Source: Trebonia sp.
GTDB taxonomy: Bacteria > Actinomycetota > Actinomycetes > Streptosporangiales > Streptosporangiaceae
Length of the DNA stretch: 6,861 bases
Direction: 5' to 3'
NCBI GenBank assembly: GCA_030038035.1
Contig: JASHPP010000248.1
Coordinates: 1-6,861, forward strand
Under the pieces are notes generated by a model that did no database searches, had not been told where the DNA came from, and saw only the letters and a list, made by a program, of their open reading frames with translations. Positions 1 to 5,529 of this stretch are shown in pieces. A program made the translations under genes and the position numbers. Within the stretch, counting starts at the first letter, position 1. The number at the start of each line of letters is the position of its first letter.

Positions 1-924
1 GGGACGCGCGGCCGGCCCGGGCCGGCCCGGCAGCGCCGGCGGGGCGTCCGCGCCGTTGCGCGGCGGCGCCGCGGCGCCCGTGGCGACCGTCTCCGCCGCG
101 GGCGGTGCCAGCCGCGCCAGGTCAAGGTCGGGGTCGGAGCCGTCGCCGGCCTCCGCCGCGTCGGCGGCCTCAGCCATGCTGACCGCCTTGCTGACCGACT
201 GCGCCACCTCTTCCTCAAGCGACATGCGGGCGGCTTCCGCCGCGACGAGGCCCTGGACACCGTCCAGGATGTCGGTCAGCCTGCGGACCGTTTCCGCGTG
301 CCGGGTGCTCAGCAGGTTGAGCCTGCGCTCGGCGCCGTCGTGGATGGCGGTGGCACGCGCGGTCGCCTCGTCAAGCACCTTCTTGGCCTGTGACTTGGCA
401 TTGGCGAGCGCGGCGTCCGCCTTCTTCCTGGTGTCGCTGGTGAGCCGGTCCGCCTCGGTCCGCGCGGCCGTGCGGGTCTTGTCGGCCTCGTTGCGCGCGG
501 CGGAGATCGTCCGCTCGGCCTGCTCCTGCGCGGCGGTCAGCAACCGTTCGGCCTGCTCGCGCGCGTCGGCCCTGACCCGGTCAGACTCCTGCTGCGCCTC
601 GCCGCGGAGCTTGGCGATGTCGTCGTCTGCCTTGCTCTTCTGGGCTCTCGCCTCGTCGTCGGCAAGCTTGAGGATCTGGGCGATTCGCTCGCTTACCTCC
701 TCGTGCGCAGGCCTGCCCGATAGCGCCTGCTGGCGGACGGTGGAGAGCTCGCGGCGCAGGTGCTCGGTCTCGTCGAGCGTACGCGCGAGGCGCTGCTCGA
801 GCTCGCGAATCTCGTTGTTGCGGCGTGCTACGAAGTCATCGACCTGGCGGCGGCTATAGCCGCGCATCTGCATCTCAAATTCTTCATGCAAGAGGTTCGG
901 CAGGAGGTCACTATTTTCATTCAT
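1..924 (-). CDS. DivIVA/FilP-like coiled-coil protein, C-terminus beyond the window
   Basis: This is the first 308 residues of a cytoskeletal-type coiled-coil protein. Residues 14-32 (HEEFEMQMRGYSRRQVDDF) match the DivIVA-type N-terminal motif (F-x-x-x-x-RGY-x-R-x-QVD-x-F) used for membrane or pole association. Residues 33-66 continue as a helix. Residues about 75-240 are a long Ala/Glu/Arg/Lys coiled coil with repeated EA..A..AER units, as in actinobacterial proteins often annotated 'cellulose-binding' and in FilP/Scy. From about 255 the chain becomes a Pro/Ala/Gly-rich low-complexity tail, with no stop before the edge. The ATG at 924-922 was chosen because the DivIVA motif follows directly and no start lies closer to the usual family N-terminus; its ribosome site is weak. 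The gene is transcribed away from the rest of the window. The role in polar growth or division-site organisation is inferred from the family. Confidence 0.85.
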   Translation of the reverse strand, partial: MNENSDLLPNLLHEEFEMQMRGYSRRQVDDFVARRNNEIRELEQRLARTLDETEHLRRELSTVRQQALSGRPAHEEVSERIAQILKLADDEARAQKSKADDDIAKLRGEAQQESDRVRADAREQAERLLTAAQEQAERTISAARNEADKTRTAARTEADRLTSDTRKKADAALANAKSQAKKVLDEATARATAIHDGAERRLNLLSTRHAETVRRLTDILDGVQGLVAAEAARMSLEEEVAQSVSKAVSMAEAADAAEAGDGSDPDLDLARLAPPAAETVATGAAAPPRNGADAPPALPGRPGPAARP

Positions 925-977
925 GGCATCACGAGAATCTTTGGGTCCAGGGATGGGTCGGCGGGAACGGTGTCCGG

Positions 978-1006
978 AGTCTAACGGGGCCGGGCTTACC
1001 AGACAG
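978..1006 (-). promoter_or_regulatory. Candidate promoter of the DivIVA-like gene
   Basis: On the minus strand a -10 box TAGACT (983-978) lies 17 bases from a weak -35 CTGTCT (1006-1001). The predicted transcript would start near 971, about 47 bases before the ATG at 924. A 7-bp inverted repeat (CCGGGCT 990-996 / AGCCCGG 1005-1011) overlaps the -35 box and could be an operator. TAGACT is a common actinomycete -10; the -35 matches only half of the consensus. A second possible -10, TATAAC, lies farther up near 1215-1210, and a perfect TTGACA at 1247-1242 is 26 bases from it, too far for a normal promoter. Confidence 0.35.
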
Positions 1007-1332
1007 CCCGGGTAATCGGGACGTGCCAGCGAACCGGCGCGCCGTCGGGCGAGCGCGACCGCCAGCTGTCACGGGCAGCCGAACGCGACCGGTCATGCGA
1101 CACCGGGACGTCTCGGATGTACGGGACGATCGTCGTGTATGGGAGCAGTCACCCATATGACTCTTCTCCGGTGAGACCACCGTCCGCAACCGAAACGGAT
1201 GAGTGTCCCGTTATATCCGAACTTGGCACGTTCCAGGAAGTTGTCAAAGTTGGTTTTCGTGTCGTGACGATGTTACTGAGACCTAGTGCGACCGTGGGCA
1301 TACCCCGGCAGCCTGGTCCCGAACCGTGACTT

Positions 1333-1353
1333 CGCGGGCGCGTACGGCCCGCG
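1333..1353. repeat. GC-rich hairpin, 7-bp stem
   Basis: CGCGGGC (1333-1339) and GCCCGCG (1347-1353) are perfect inverted copies around a 7-base loop that itself contains CGTACG. No T-run follows in either direction, so it is not a classical intrinsic terminator. In DNA this GC-rich a 7-bp stem may occur by chance. Confidence 0.3.
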
Positions 1354-1398
1354 CGGGGGCGCCGCCGGCCGAAGTTCGTGGCGCGCATGCCGCGCACG

Positions 1399-1425
1399 GG
1401 GTAACCTGTAGTCAGGTAGTTACCC
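1399..1425. repeat. Dyad GGGTAAC-N13-GTTACCC, possible operator
   Basis: GGGTAAC (1399-1405) and GTTACCC (1419-1425) form a perfect 7-bp inverted repeat. An alternative inner hairpin CCTG-TAGT-CAGG (1405-1416) lies within it. Two half sites about two helical turns apart would suit a dimeric regulator. It is not a GlnR box: the second half at the proper spacing is absent. It lies about 220 bp upstream of the small gene and 475 bp upstream of the DivIVA-like gene. Confidence 0.35.
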
Positions 1426-1452
1426 TCCGATAACCGGACATTGAGGATTCTT

Positions 1453-1499
1453 GCCGCATATTGGGACAGATGATGCGGCGGGGACCACTGGCCAATATG
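1453..1499. repeat. Overlapping, mutually exclusive inverted repeats
   Basis: GCCGCAT (1453-1459) pairs with ATGCGGC (1473-1479). CATATTGG (1457-1464), which overlaps that first arm, pairs with CCAATATG (1492-1499). The two stems cannot form together, an arrangement seen in switching leaders. A further pair GTTCCAG (1509-1515) / CTGGAAC (1542-1548) lies just downstream. Each stem is short, so chance is possible; the clustering is what makes it worth recording. Confidence 0.35.
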
Positions 1500-1549
1500 G
1501 CGAGCGCAGTTCCAGAGGTAATCAGATGTCCGATACCAGGACTGGAACG

Positions 1550-1574
1550 GATTCCGCGACGCATTCGCGGAATC
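1550..1574. repeat. Perfect 9-bp stem-loop
   Basis: GATTCCGCG (1550-1558) and CGCGGAATC (1566-1574) are perfect inverted copies with a 7-base loop. A stem this long is unlikely by chance in 700 bp. No T-run follows on the plus strand; on the minus strand it is also not followed by a run of T. It could be a structured leader of the small gene at 1646, a protein binding site, or part of an RNA gene. Confidence 0.45.
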
Positions 1575-1645
1575 GTTACACCGATGGCGGGTAAAACCGT
1601 ACGCAAGGGTGGTGCGCGAATGGCCCCGATGGGTCATGCGGAGGA

Positions 1646-1873
1646 ATGGTGTCACGACGTAACCTGGACAGCGGGCGAGATAGTACCCCGTCAACGGAGG
1701 TGAGCACGATTCCCAGGCAGGTCGATCTTCGTGTTCACGACGACGTGGCCTTGGACGAGATCGAGCTCTACGCCGAGGTGCTCAGCGCGGTGGCGGCCAG
1801 CGACGGGCCGCTCTCCCCGACGGAGCTGGACGCCGTGCTCGGCGTGCGGCGCGTCTGCGGCTGCGCTTCCTGA
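1646..1873 (+). CDS. Small acidic hypothetical protein, convergent with mshD
   Basis: This gene encodes 75 residues from the ATG at 1646, or 57 from the in-frame GTG at 1700. From about residue 26 the codons become strongly GC-biased at third positions (GAC, GTG, GCC, CTC, GAG, CTG), and the sequence looks like a real folded peptide: an acidic helix ([16 protein letters not shown]) followed by a turn and a second helix ([11 protein letters not shown]). It ends in a Cys-Gly-Cys-Ala-Ser tail. Start choice is open. GGAGG at 1640-1644 is only one base from ATG 1646 but four from GTG 1649; GTG 1700 has AACGGAG directly in front. The early codons lack GC bias, which favours a later start. The last 106 bases are antisense to the 3' end of mshD. 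I do not recognise the family and assign no function. Confidence 0.6.
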   Translation: MVSRRNLDSGRDSTPSTEVSTIPRQVDLRVHDDVALDEIELYAEVLSAVAASDGPLSPTELDAVLGVRRVCGCAS

Positions 1874-2859
1874 GCGCGCCGGTACATGACGTCGGTGCTC
1901 CACCGGCGCAGTCCCAGGGTCGTGTACATCCGGATGGCCGCCGCATTGGACTCATCGACGTAGAGCATCACCTCGGCCAGGCCGCGGTGCTGCAGGTGCG
2001 CTAGGCCGGCCAGGGTCAGCGCCCGCCCGAGGCCGCCTCCCTGCTCCGCTGGGTCGACGCCCACCACGTACACCTCGCCGATAGGCGCGCCGCCGTGCTC
2101 CGCCTCGTGCACCTTCGTCCAGTGAAAGCCGGCCAGCGCGCCGTCGCGCTCGGCGAGGAAGAAGCCGTCCGGGTCGAACCAGGGCTCCGTCTCGCGGAGC
2201 TCCAGGTCCTGCCTGGTCCAAGACCCCTGTTCTGGGTGGTCGGCGAATGCCCGCCGGTTCACCCGCAGCCAGGCCTCCTCGTCATGTCCGGGCCGGAACG
2301 TGCGGAGGGTGATCCCCGCCGGGAGGACCGGGCTCGCGACCGCCGCCCCGGCCAGCGACATGCGCATCTGCCACAGCGCGCGGAACCGGGTAAAGCCGGC
2401 CGACCGGGCCAGTGCCGCGGCGCCGGGCAGGTCGCCGTGCGCCCACAGCCGGATGCCGTGGCCGTCCGCGCCGGCGGCAAGCGCGGCGATGAGCGCGGTT
2501 CCGTGCCCCCTGCGGCGGTGGGCCGGGTGCACGACGAGTTCGCCGCTCATGTCGCCGGCCCCCGGGCCCTCCTCGCCGGCCGGGTCGAGGTGCGCGTAGC
2601 CTGCCGCCGTTTCCCGGCCTTGCTCGCCTTTCCCCCCTTTCCCCCCTTCCCCGCCTTGCTCGCCGCTATCCGCGTCGCGCGCGTAGAGCAGGAGGTCGCG
2701 CGAGCGCTCCGCGCTGCCGTGCCGCACGTGCAGCAGGACATGCTCCGACAGCGGCGCGACCCCGTCCGCCTGCCCGGCGGCCTCGGCCAGCTCGAGCACA
2801 AGGGCGGCCTGGCCGGGCGGGAGGGGTCCGTCAACGATGCGGGACGCGGCCCCGGTCAC
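1768..2859 (-). CDS. mshD: Mycothiol synthase (MshD), tandem-GNAT acetyltransferase
   Basis: MshD transfers acetyl from acetyl-CoA to the cysteine amine of Cys-GlcN-Ins, the last step of mycothiol synthesis in the cytoplasm. Two GNAT domains are visible. The N-terminal half (about 10-165) has [18 protein letters not shown] (106-123), and the C-terminal half (about 180-325) has [10 protein letters not shown] (261-270) followed by the acetyl-CoA loop Q273-GGGLG. Family hallmarks are [12 protein letters not shown] (201-212), [10 protein letters not shown] (227-236) and GFHWTKVH (244-251). The Glu in GEVYVVGV corresponds to the catalytic base described for mycobacterial MshD. It starts with GTG at 2859, overlapping the glnR stop by four bases, so translation is probably coupled. 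At 363 residues it exceeds the usual roughly 300-320, because of a Gly/Lys/Glu-rich insert (65-82) and a 30-residue Ser/Thr/Ala tail after the normal end near residue 333. The tail lies wholly opposite the small convergent gene. Confidence 0.93.
   Translation of the reverse strand: MTGAASRIVDGPLPPGQAALVLELAEAAGQADGVAPLSEHVLLHVRHGSAERSRDLLLYARDADSGEQGGEGGKGGKGEQGRETAAGYAHLDPAGEEGPGAGDMSGELVVHPAHRRRGHGTALIAALAAGADGHGIRLWAHGDLPGAAALARSAGFTRFRALWQMRMSLAGAAVASPVLPAGITLRTFRPGHDEEAWLRVNRRAFADHPEQGSWTRQDLELRETEPWFDPDGFFLAERDGALAGFHWTKVHEAEHGGAPIGEVYVVGVDPAEQGGGLGRALTLAGLAHLQHRGLAEVMLYVDESNAAAIRMYTTLGLRRWSTDVMYRRAQEAQPQTRRTPSTASSSVGESGPSLAATALSTSA
2617..2664. repeat. Simple-sequence repeat inside mshD
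   Basis: The 12-mer GCCTTGCTCGCC occurs at 2617-2628 and again at 2653-2664, exactly 36 bp (12 codons) apart. Between them lie tandem units of the type CCTTTCCCC. On the coding (minus) strand this is an almost pure purine tract with two runs of six G and one of four. It encodes the [16 protein letters not shown] insert of MshD. The period keeps the reading frame, so expansion or contraction by whole 9-bp units would be tolerated. Confidence 0.8.
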
Positions 2860-3602
2860 TGGTCCGCCGCGATCGCGGCGGACGGGTCCGACGTGAGCGC
2901 CGCGCTGGCGCCGCGCTCCTCGGGCACGCCCTTCACCGGCACGAACCGGTAGCCGACGTTGCGGACCGTGCCGATGAGCGCCTCGTGCTCGGGGCCCAGC
3001 TTGGCGCGCAGCCGCCGGACGTGCACGTCCACCGTCCTGGTGCCGCCGAAGTAGTCGTAGCCCCAGACTTCCTGGAGCAGGTGGGCACGGGTGAACACGC
3101 GGCCAGGGTGCTGCGCGAGGAACTTCAGCAGCTCGAACTCCTTGAAGGTCAGGTCGAGCACGCGGCCCCGCAGCCGCGCCGAGTACGTGGCCTCGTCGAT
3201 CGCGAGGTCGCCTGACCGGATCTCGTCTGGCGCGTCCGCGGCGGCACGCATGGCGCGGCGGCCGGTGGCCAGCCGCAGCCTGGCCTCCACCTCCGCGGGG
3301 CCGGCGGTGTTCAGGATCACGTCGTCAGCGTTCCACTCGGCGCTGACCGCGGCCAGCCCGCCCTCGGTGACGATGGCGAGCATGGGGCAGTCGAGGCCTG
3401 TCGTGTGCAGCAGCCGGCAGATACTCTTGGCATGTGCCAGGTCGCGCCGCGCGTCAACGAGCACGACGTCCGCCGGCGGCGCCTCCACCAGCGCGGAGGC
3501 GTCGGCGGGCAGCACCCGGACCGAATGCAGCAGCAGGCCGAGGGCCGGCAGAACCTCCGCTGAAGGCTCGAGAACACCTGTCACCAACAGCAGTTCGCTC
3601 AC
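2856..3602 (-). CDS. glnR: GlnR, orphan OmpR-family regulator of nitrogen metabolism
   Basis: GlnR controls ammonium assimilation and many nitrogen genes in actinomycetes by binding DNA as a dimer. The 248-residue protein has an atypical receiver domain (about 1-115) with VVLVDARRD at 46-54. Asp50 and Arg52, the pair reported to stabilise the GlnR dimer without phosphorylation, are present, while the rest of a normal acidic pocket is not. The winged-helix DNA-binding domain (about 127-222) contains [20 protein letters not shown] and [16 protein letters not shown], ending in RNVGYRFV. From memory it closely matches Streptomyces GlnR throughout. The start is GTG at 3602: GGAGGAGG lies 6 bases upstream and the N-terminus ([22 protein letters not shown]) aligns with the family. 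The frame stays open up to 4121, but that extension is antisense to the MoaD-like gene and has no family match. glnR leads a two-gene operon with mshD. No cognate histidine kinase is in the window. Confidence 0.95.
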   Translation of the reverse strand: MSELLLVTGVLEPSAEVLPALGLLLHSVRVLPADASALVEAPPADVVLVDARRDLAHAKSICRLLHTTGLDCPMLAIVTEGGLAAVSAEWNADDVILNTAGPAEVEARLRLATGRRAMRAAADAPDEIRSGDLAIDEATYSARLRGRVLDLTFKEFELLKFLAQHPGRVFTRAHLLQEVWGYDYFGGTRTVDVHVRRLRAKLGPEHEALIGTVRNVGYRFVPVKGVPEERGASAALTSDPSAAIAADQ

Positions 3603-3647
3603 CTGGTGCCTCCTCCGGTCTTGCGGCGCATGAACGCCATCATCCTC

Positions 3648-3677
3648 TGTATAAACACAAAGGGGACCCGGAGGCAA
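3648..3677 (-). promoter_or_regulatory. glnR-mshD promoter
   Basis: On the minus strand -35 TTGCCT (3677-3672) and -10 TATACA (3653-3648) are separated by 18 bases. The predicted start is near 3641, leaving a leader of about 40 bases that carries the strong GGAGGAGG ribosome site. The 111-bp gap to the divergent MoaD-like gene holds no other good promoter. On the plus strand the same A/T patch reads TATAAA (3650-3655) and might serve as its -10, but no -35 is at the right spacing. Confidence 0.6.
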
Positions 3678-3713
3678 CATCGCCCAGGTCCCGTTGAGGT
3701 GAGAATAACCGAT

Positions 3714-3980
3714 ATGGCCAAGGTCACGATCAGGTACTGGGCCGCTGCCAAGGATGCCGCGGGTGTGCCCGAGGAAACCGTGGACGCGGTGTCGCTCGCC
3801 GATGCGCTCGCCGCGGCTGCGGCCGCCGCCCGCCCGGAAACCGGGAGCCGGCTGCGGGACATCCTCGCGCGGGCGTCGTTCCTGGTGAACGCCGATCCTG
3901 TGGGCCGCGCCGCGAAGGAGTCGATCATCCTCGACGACGGCGCGGTCATAGAGGTACTGCCTCCGTTCGCAGGCGGATGA
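3714..3980 (+). CDS. MoaD/ThiS-family sulfur-carrier protein
   Basis: This 88-residue ubiquitin-fold protein ends in the diagnostic Gly-Gly (VLPPFAGG). In the family, an E1-like MoeB/ThiF enzyme adenylates this terminus, which then becomes a thiocarboxylate that donates sulfur to molybdopterin, thiazole, cysteine or other acceptors. The N-terminus ([16 protein letters not shown]) and DPVG / [16 protein letters not shown] blocks are typical of MoaD; residues 29-40 are an Ala-rich helix. ATG 3714 is preceded by GAGGTGAG ten bases upstream and gives the normal family length. An upstream in-frame ATG at 3630 has no ribosome site. No molybdenum-cofactor or thiamine gene is nearby, so the acceptor is unknown. 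The sulfurtransferase at the right edge makes a general sulfur-relay role possible. It is divergent from glnR and seems to be a single-gene unit. Confidence 0.88.
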   Translation: MAKVTIRYWAAAKDAAGVPEETVDAVSLADALAAAAAAARPETGSRLRDILARASFLVNADPVGRAAKESIILDDGAVIEVLPPFAGG

Positions 3981-4010
3981 CCCCGCTGGCCCGCGAGCAC
4001 CGGCAGTCGC

Positions 4011-4027
4011 GTCCGGGCGCACCGGAC
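4011..4027 (+). terminator. Possible terminator hairpin after the MoaD-like gene
   Basis: GTCCGG (4011-4016) and CCGGAC (4022-4027) form a 6-bp GC stem with a 5-base loop, 30 bases after the stop. It is followed by ACAAACAC and not by a T-run, so at best it is a U-less terminator of the kind common in actinomycetes. Confidence 0.35.
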
Positions 4028-4069
4028 ACAAACACTGGCCACGTCTAGTTACGGAACGCCCCGGTCCGG

Positions 4070-4099
4070 TTGCCTTGCGGTGGCTCGGGCGGGTATATC
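4070..4099 (+). promoter_or_regulatory. Candidate promoter of the sigma/anti-sigma operon
   Basis: TTGCCT (4070-4075) and TATATC (4094-4099) are 18 bases apart, the same -35 hexamer and spacing as the glnR promoter. Transcription would start near 4106, giving a leader of about 37 bases that contains AAGGAG. The -10 box lies largely in the loop of a long palindrome (4081-4120). This is a housekeeping-type promoter; I saw no clear ECF-type GGAAC/CGTT pair that would indicate autoregulation. Confidence 0.5.
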
Positions 4100-4120
4100 G
4101 GGGAGGACCCGTCCGAGCCA
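4081..4120. repeat. 40-bp palindrome around the -10 box of the sigma promoter
   Basis: TGGCTCGG (4081-4088) and CCGAGCCA (4113-4120) are perfect inverted copies. After one G/T wobble (4089/4112) the arms continue as CGGGT (4090-4094) / ACCCG (4107-4111). That makes 14 pairs around a 12-base centre (4095-4106) that holds most of the TATATC -10 box and a GGGGAGG run. As DNA it would fit an operator for a dimeric repressor or a cruciform. As RNA read from the MoaD-like gene it would be a strong hairpin, possibly a read-through block. Confidence 0.7.
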
Positions 4121-4142
4121 TGGACCCAAGGAGCCCGGTCCA

Positions 4143-4769
4143 GTGACCGCGAGCAACGAGCCCGGCAGAACCGGGCAGGAAAATCCTCCTGGCGAGGTGA
4201 ACCGGCCGGGAGCCGGCAACGTTCTACCCAGTGTGCCGAGCGCTGGAACGGCCCCCGGGCAGGAACGACTGGCCGATGAAGCGTTTGTCAGGGCGCTGTA
4301 CGCCGAACACGGCGGCGCCCTGCTGCGGTATTCGCTGCACCTGACCGGAGGTGACAGGCAACGGGCGGAGGACCTAGTGCAGGAGACCATCGTGCGGGCG
4401 TGGCGCCACCCGGATGCGCTCTCCGACCGGCCGGCGCGGCCGTGGCTGTTCGCGGTGGCCCGCAACCTGGCGGTCGACGCCTACCGGGCGCGCCAGTCCC
4501 GGCCGGCCGAGGTCGGCCAGGCCGTGCTCGACACGCTGCCCGCCGACGACGACGCGGACCGCACGCTCGAGTCGTGGGCGGTGGCGGAGGCCCTCGCCTC
4601 GCTGCGGCCCGACCACCGCAAGGTGCTCGTGGAGACCTACTACCGCGGGTGCTCGGTGGCTGAGGCCGCGGCCACCCTCGGGATACCGGCAGGAACGGTG
4701 AAATCGCGTACGTTCTACGCGCTGAAGGCGCTCAAGCTGGCACTTCAGGAACGGGGACTAGCGCCATGA
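4143..4769 (+). CDS. ECF RNA polymerase sigma factor, SigL-like
   Basis: This is a 208-residue group IV sigma factor. Region 2 (about 45-118) contains [20 protein letters not shown], the core-binding [11 protein letters not shown] (78-88) and the -10-recognising [19 protein letters not shown] (99-117). Region 4 (about 146-202) has LRPDHRKVL and the helix-turn-helix [19 protein letters not shown] (171-189), ending KLALQERGL. The order and wording resemble mycobacterial SigL. The first 40 residues are a Gly/Pro/Asn-rich leader with no domain. GTG 4143 was chosen because AAGGAG (4128-4133) sits nine bases upstream; the frame is open to a GTG at 4080 that would precede the predicted transcription start. 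The stop overlaps the next gene's start (ATGA), typical of sigma/anti-sigma pairs made in fixed ratio. Orthology to SigL is inferred from recalled sequence, not searched. Confidence 0.92.
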   Translation: MTASNEPGRTGQENPPGEVNRPGAGNVLPSVPSAGTAPGQERLADEAFVRALYAEHGGALLRYSLHLTGGDRQRAEDLVQETIVRAWRHPDALSDRPARPWLFAVARNLAVDAYRARQSRPAEVGQAVLDTLPADDDADRTLESWAVAEALASLRPDHRKVLVETYYRGCSVAEAAATLGIPAGTVKSRTFYALKALKLALQERGLAP

Positions 4770-5476
4770 CCCAGGCGATGGACTGCTCGGAGGCGCGGCT
4801 GTCGCTCGGCGTCTACGTGCTCGGCGCCATCGACCCCGCCGAGCGCGCGCTGGTGGACGCCCACCTGGCCAGCTGCCGCGACTGCCGGGACGAACTCGCG
4901 GGGCTCGCGGGGCTGCCGGCCCTGCTCGCCCGGGTCGGCAAGGAGGAAGCCATCGCCCTGGCGGCTGACGACGGGCCGTCGGCCGTGGACGAAGAGCCCC
5001 CGCCGCGCGAGCTGCTCGCCACGGTGGTCGACCTGACCGCGGCCCGTCGGCGCCGGCGCCGCTGGCGCGACGCCGGGCTGGGGCTGGCTGCCGCCCTCAT
5101 CATCGCGGCCGGCGTGTTCGGCGGCCTGCGGGCCACCTCAGCACCCGCGCAGCCGAACCAGTACGCCGCCGGTGTCGCCGTCGGCCCGTGGGAGACCGCG
5201 ACCGGGCAATCGCAGGGCATGACCGTGACCGTCTCGTACCGGCCGATGGGCTGGGGAACGCAGCTCGAGGCCAAAGTGAGCGGCATCCCGATCGGCACCA
5301 GGTGCCAGATGTGGGTGCTCGGGCCGGGCAACAGCCGCGTCCTCGCCGGCAGCTGGGTCACCGACCACAGCGAAGGCCAGGTGTGGTACCCCGCGTCGGC
5401 CGCGGTGAATGGCAACTACGTGCAGGCGTTCGTGATCACGGTCGGCGCCACGCGGTCGATCACGGTCACGGCCTGA
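4766..5476 (+). CDS. Membrane anti-sigma factor with zinc-finger domain, RslA-like
   Basis: This 236-residue single-pass protein should hold the upstream sigma factor inactive at the membrane. The N-terminal cytoplasmic anti-sigma domain has the zinc motif H33-x3-C37-x2-C40 (AHLASCRDC) and an additional Cys7. It continues ELAGLAGLPALLARVGKEEAIAL, which matches the mycobacterial RslA pattern from memory. An acidic/Pro linker leads to a very basic stretch (TAARRRRRRW, 91-100), then a transmembrane helix at about 103-121, positive-inside as expected. Residues 122-236 form an extracytoplasmic beta-rich domain with one Cys (180). In RslA the zinc-bound CxxC is redox-sensitive and its oxidation frees SigL; the same is plausible here but not shown. 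The start overlaps the sigma stop by four bases. The next gene, a thioredoxin, begins 53 bases after the stop and is probably co-transcribed. Confidence 0.88.
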   Translation: MTQAMDCSEARLSLGVYVLGAIDPAERALVDAHLASCRDCRDELAGLAGLPALLARVGKEEAIALAADDGPSAVDEEPPPRELLATVVDLTAARRRRRRWRDAGLGLAAALIIAAGVFGGLRATSAPAQPNQYAAGVAVGPWETATGQSQGMTVTVSYRPMGWGTQLEAKVSGIPIGTRCQMWVLGPGNSRVLAGSWVTDHSEGQVWYPASAAVNGNYVQAFVITVGATRSITVTA

Positions 5477-5529
5477 GCCTTGCGCGCGCCGCGGGAATAC
5501 CGCGCCGAGCCGCGAGCGCTGGAACGCGT

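Larger units (their letters stand above)
925..1645. other. Long intergenic region, no convincing gene, several inverted repeats
   Basis: About 720 bp separate the divergent DivIVA-like gene and the small plus-strand gene. GC falls to 55% over 1401-1620 and 47% over 1201-1260, against roughly 70% or more in the flanking genes. Open frames here (minus 1694-1149; plus 1461-1703) lack the third-position GC bias of this genome (about half G or C in the plus frame) and resemble nothing I know. The region holds a GC-rich hairpin at 1333-1353, a dyad at 1399-1425, nested inverted repeats at 1453-1499 and a 9-bp stem at 1550-1574. It probably carries both divergent promoters and long untranslated leaders, or an RNA gene; neither is proven. 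Confidence 0.6.

Noticed and set aside
56..859. 267-residue plus-strand open frame, Ser/Ala/Arg-rich
   Set aside because: Exact antisense of the DivIVA-like gene; its composition is the expected shadow of an Ala/Glu coiled coil and it has no domain.
1320..1346. CGAACC-N15-CGTACG as an ECF sigma promoter
   Set aside because: Spacing is short, the match is loose, and a CG-rich region yields such pairs by chance; no gene starts at a sensible distance.
1399..1425. GTAAC/GTTAC dyad as a GlnR binding box
   Set aside because: GlnR boxes need a GTnAC and a GAAAC-like element six bases apart; the second element is missing on both strands.
1149..1694. 181-residue minus-strand frame in the long intergenic region
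   Set aside because: No recognisable domain, no third-position GC bias, Trp/Cys/His-rich random-looking sequence and no ribosome site; treated as noncoding.
1461..1703. 80-residue plus-strand frame just before the small gene
   Set aside because: Only about half of third positions are G or C, it starts at a TTG without a ribosome site and overlaps the start of the better candidate in another frame.
3603..4121. N-terminal extension of glnR to a 421-residue protein
   Set aside because: The extension is antisense to the MoaD-like gene, has no family match, and the GTG at 3602 has an excellent ribosome site and the family N-terminus.
4080..4142. Longer sigma-factor start at GTG 4080
   Set aside because: It precedes the predicted transcription start and lacks a ribosome site; GTG 4143 has AAGGAG nine bases upstream.
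4813..5415. 200-residue minus-strand frame opposite the anti-sigma gene
   Set aside because: Shadow of a convincing gene with zinc motif and membrane helix on the other strand.
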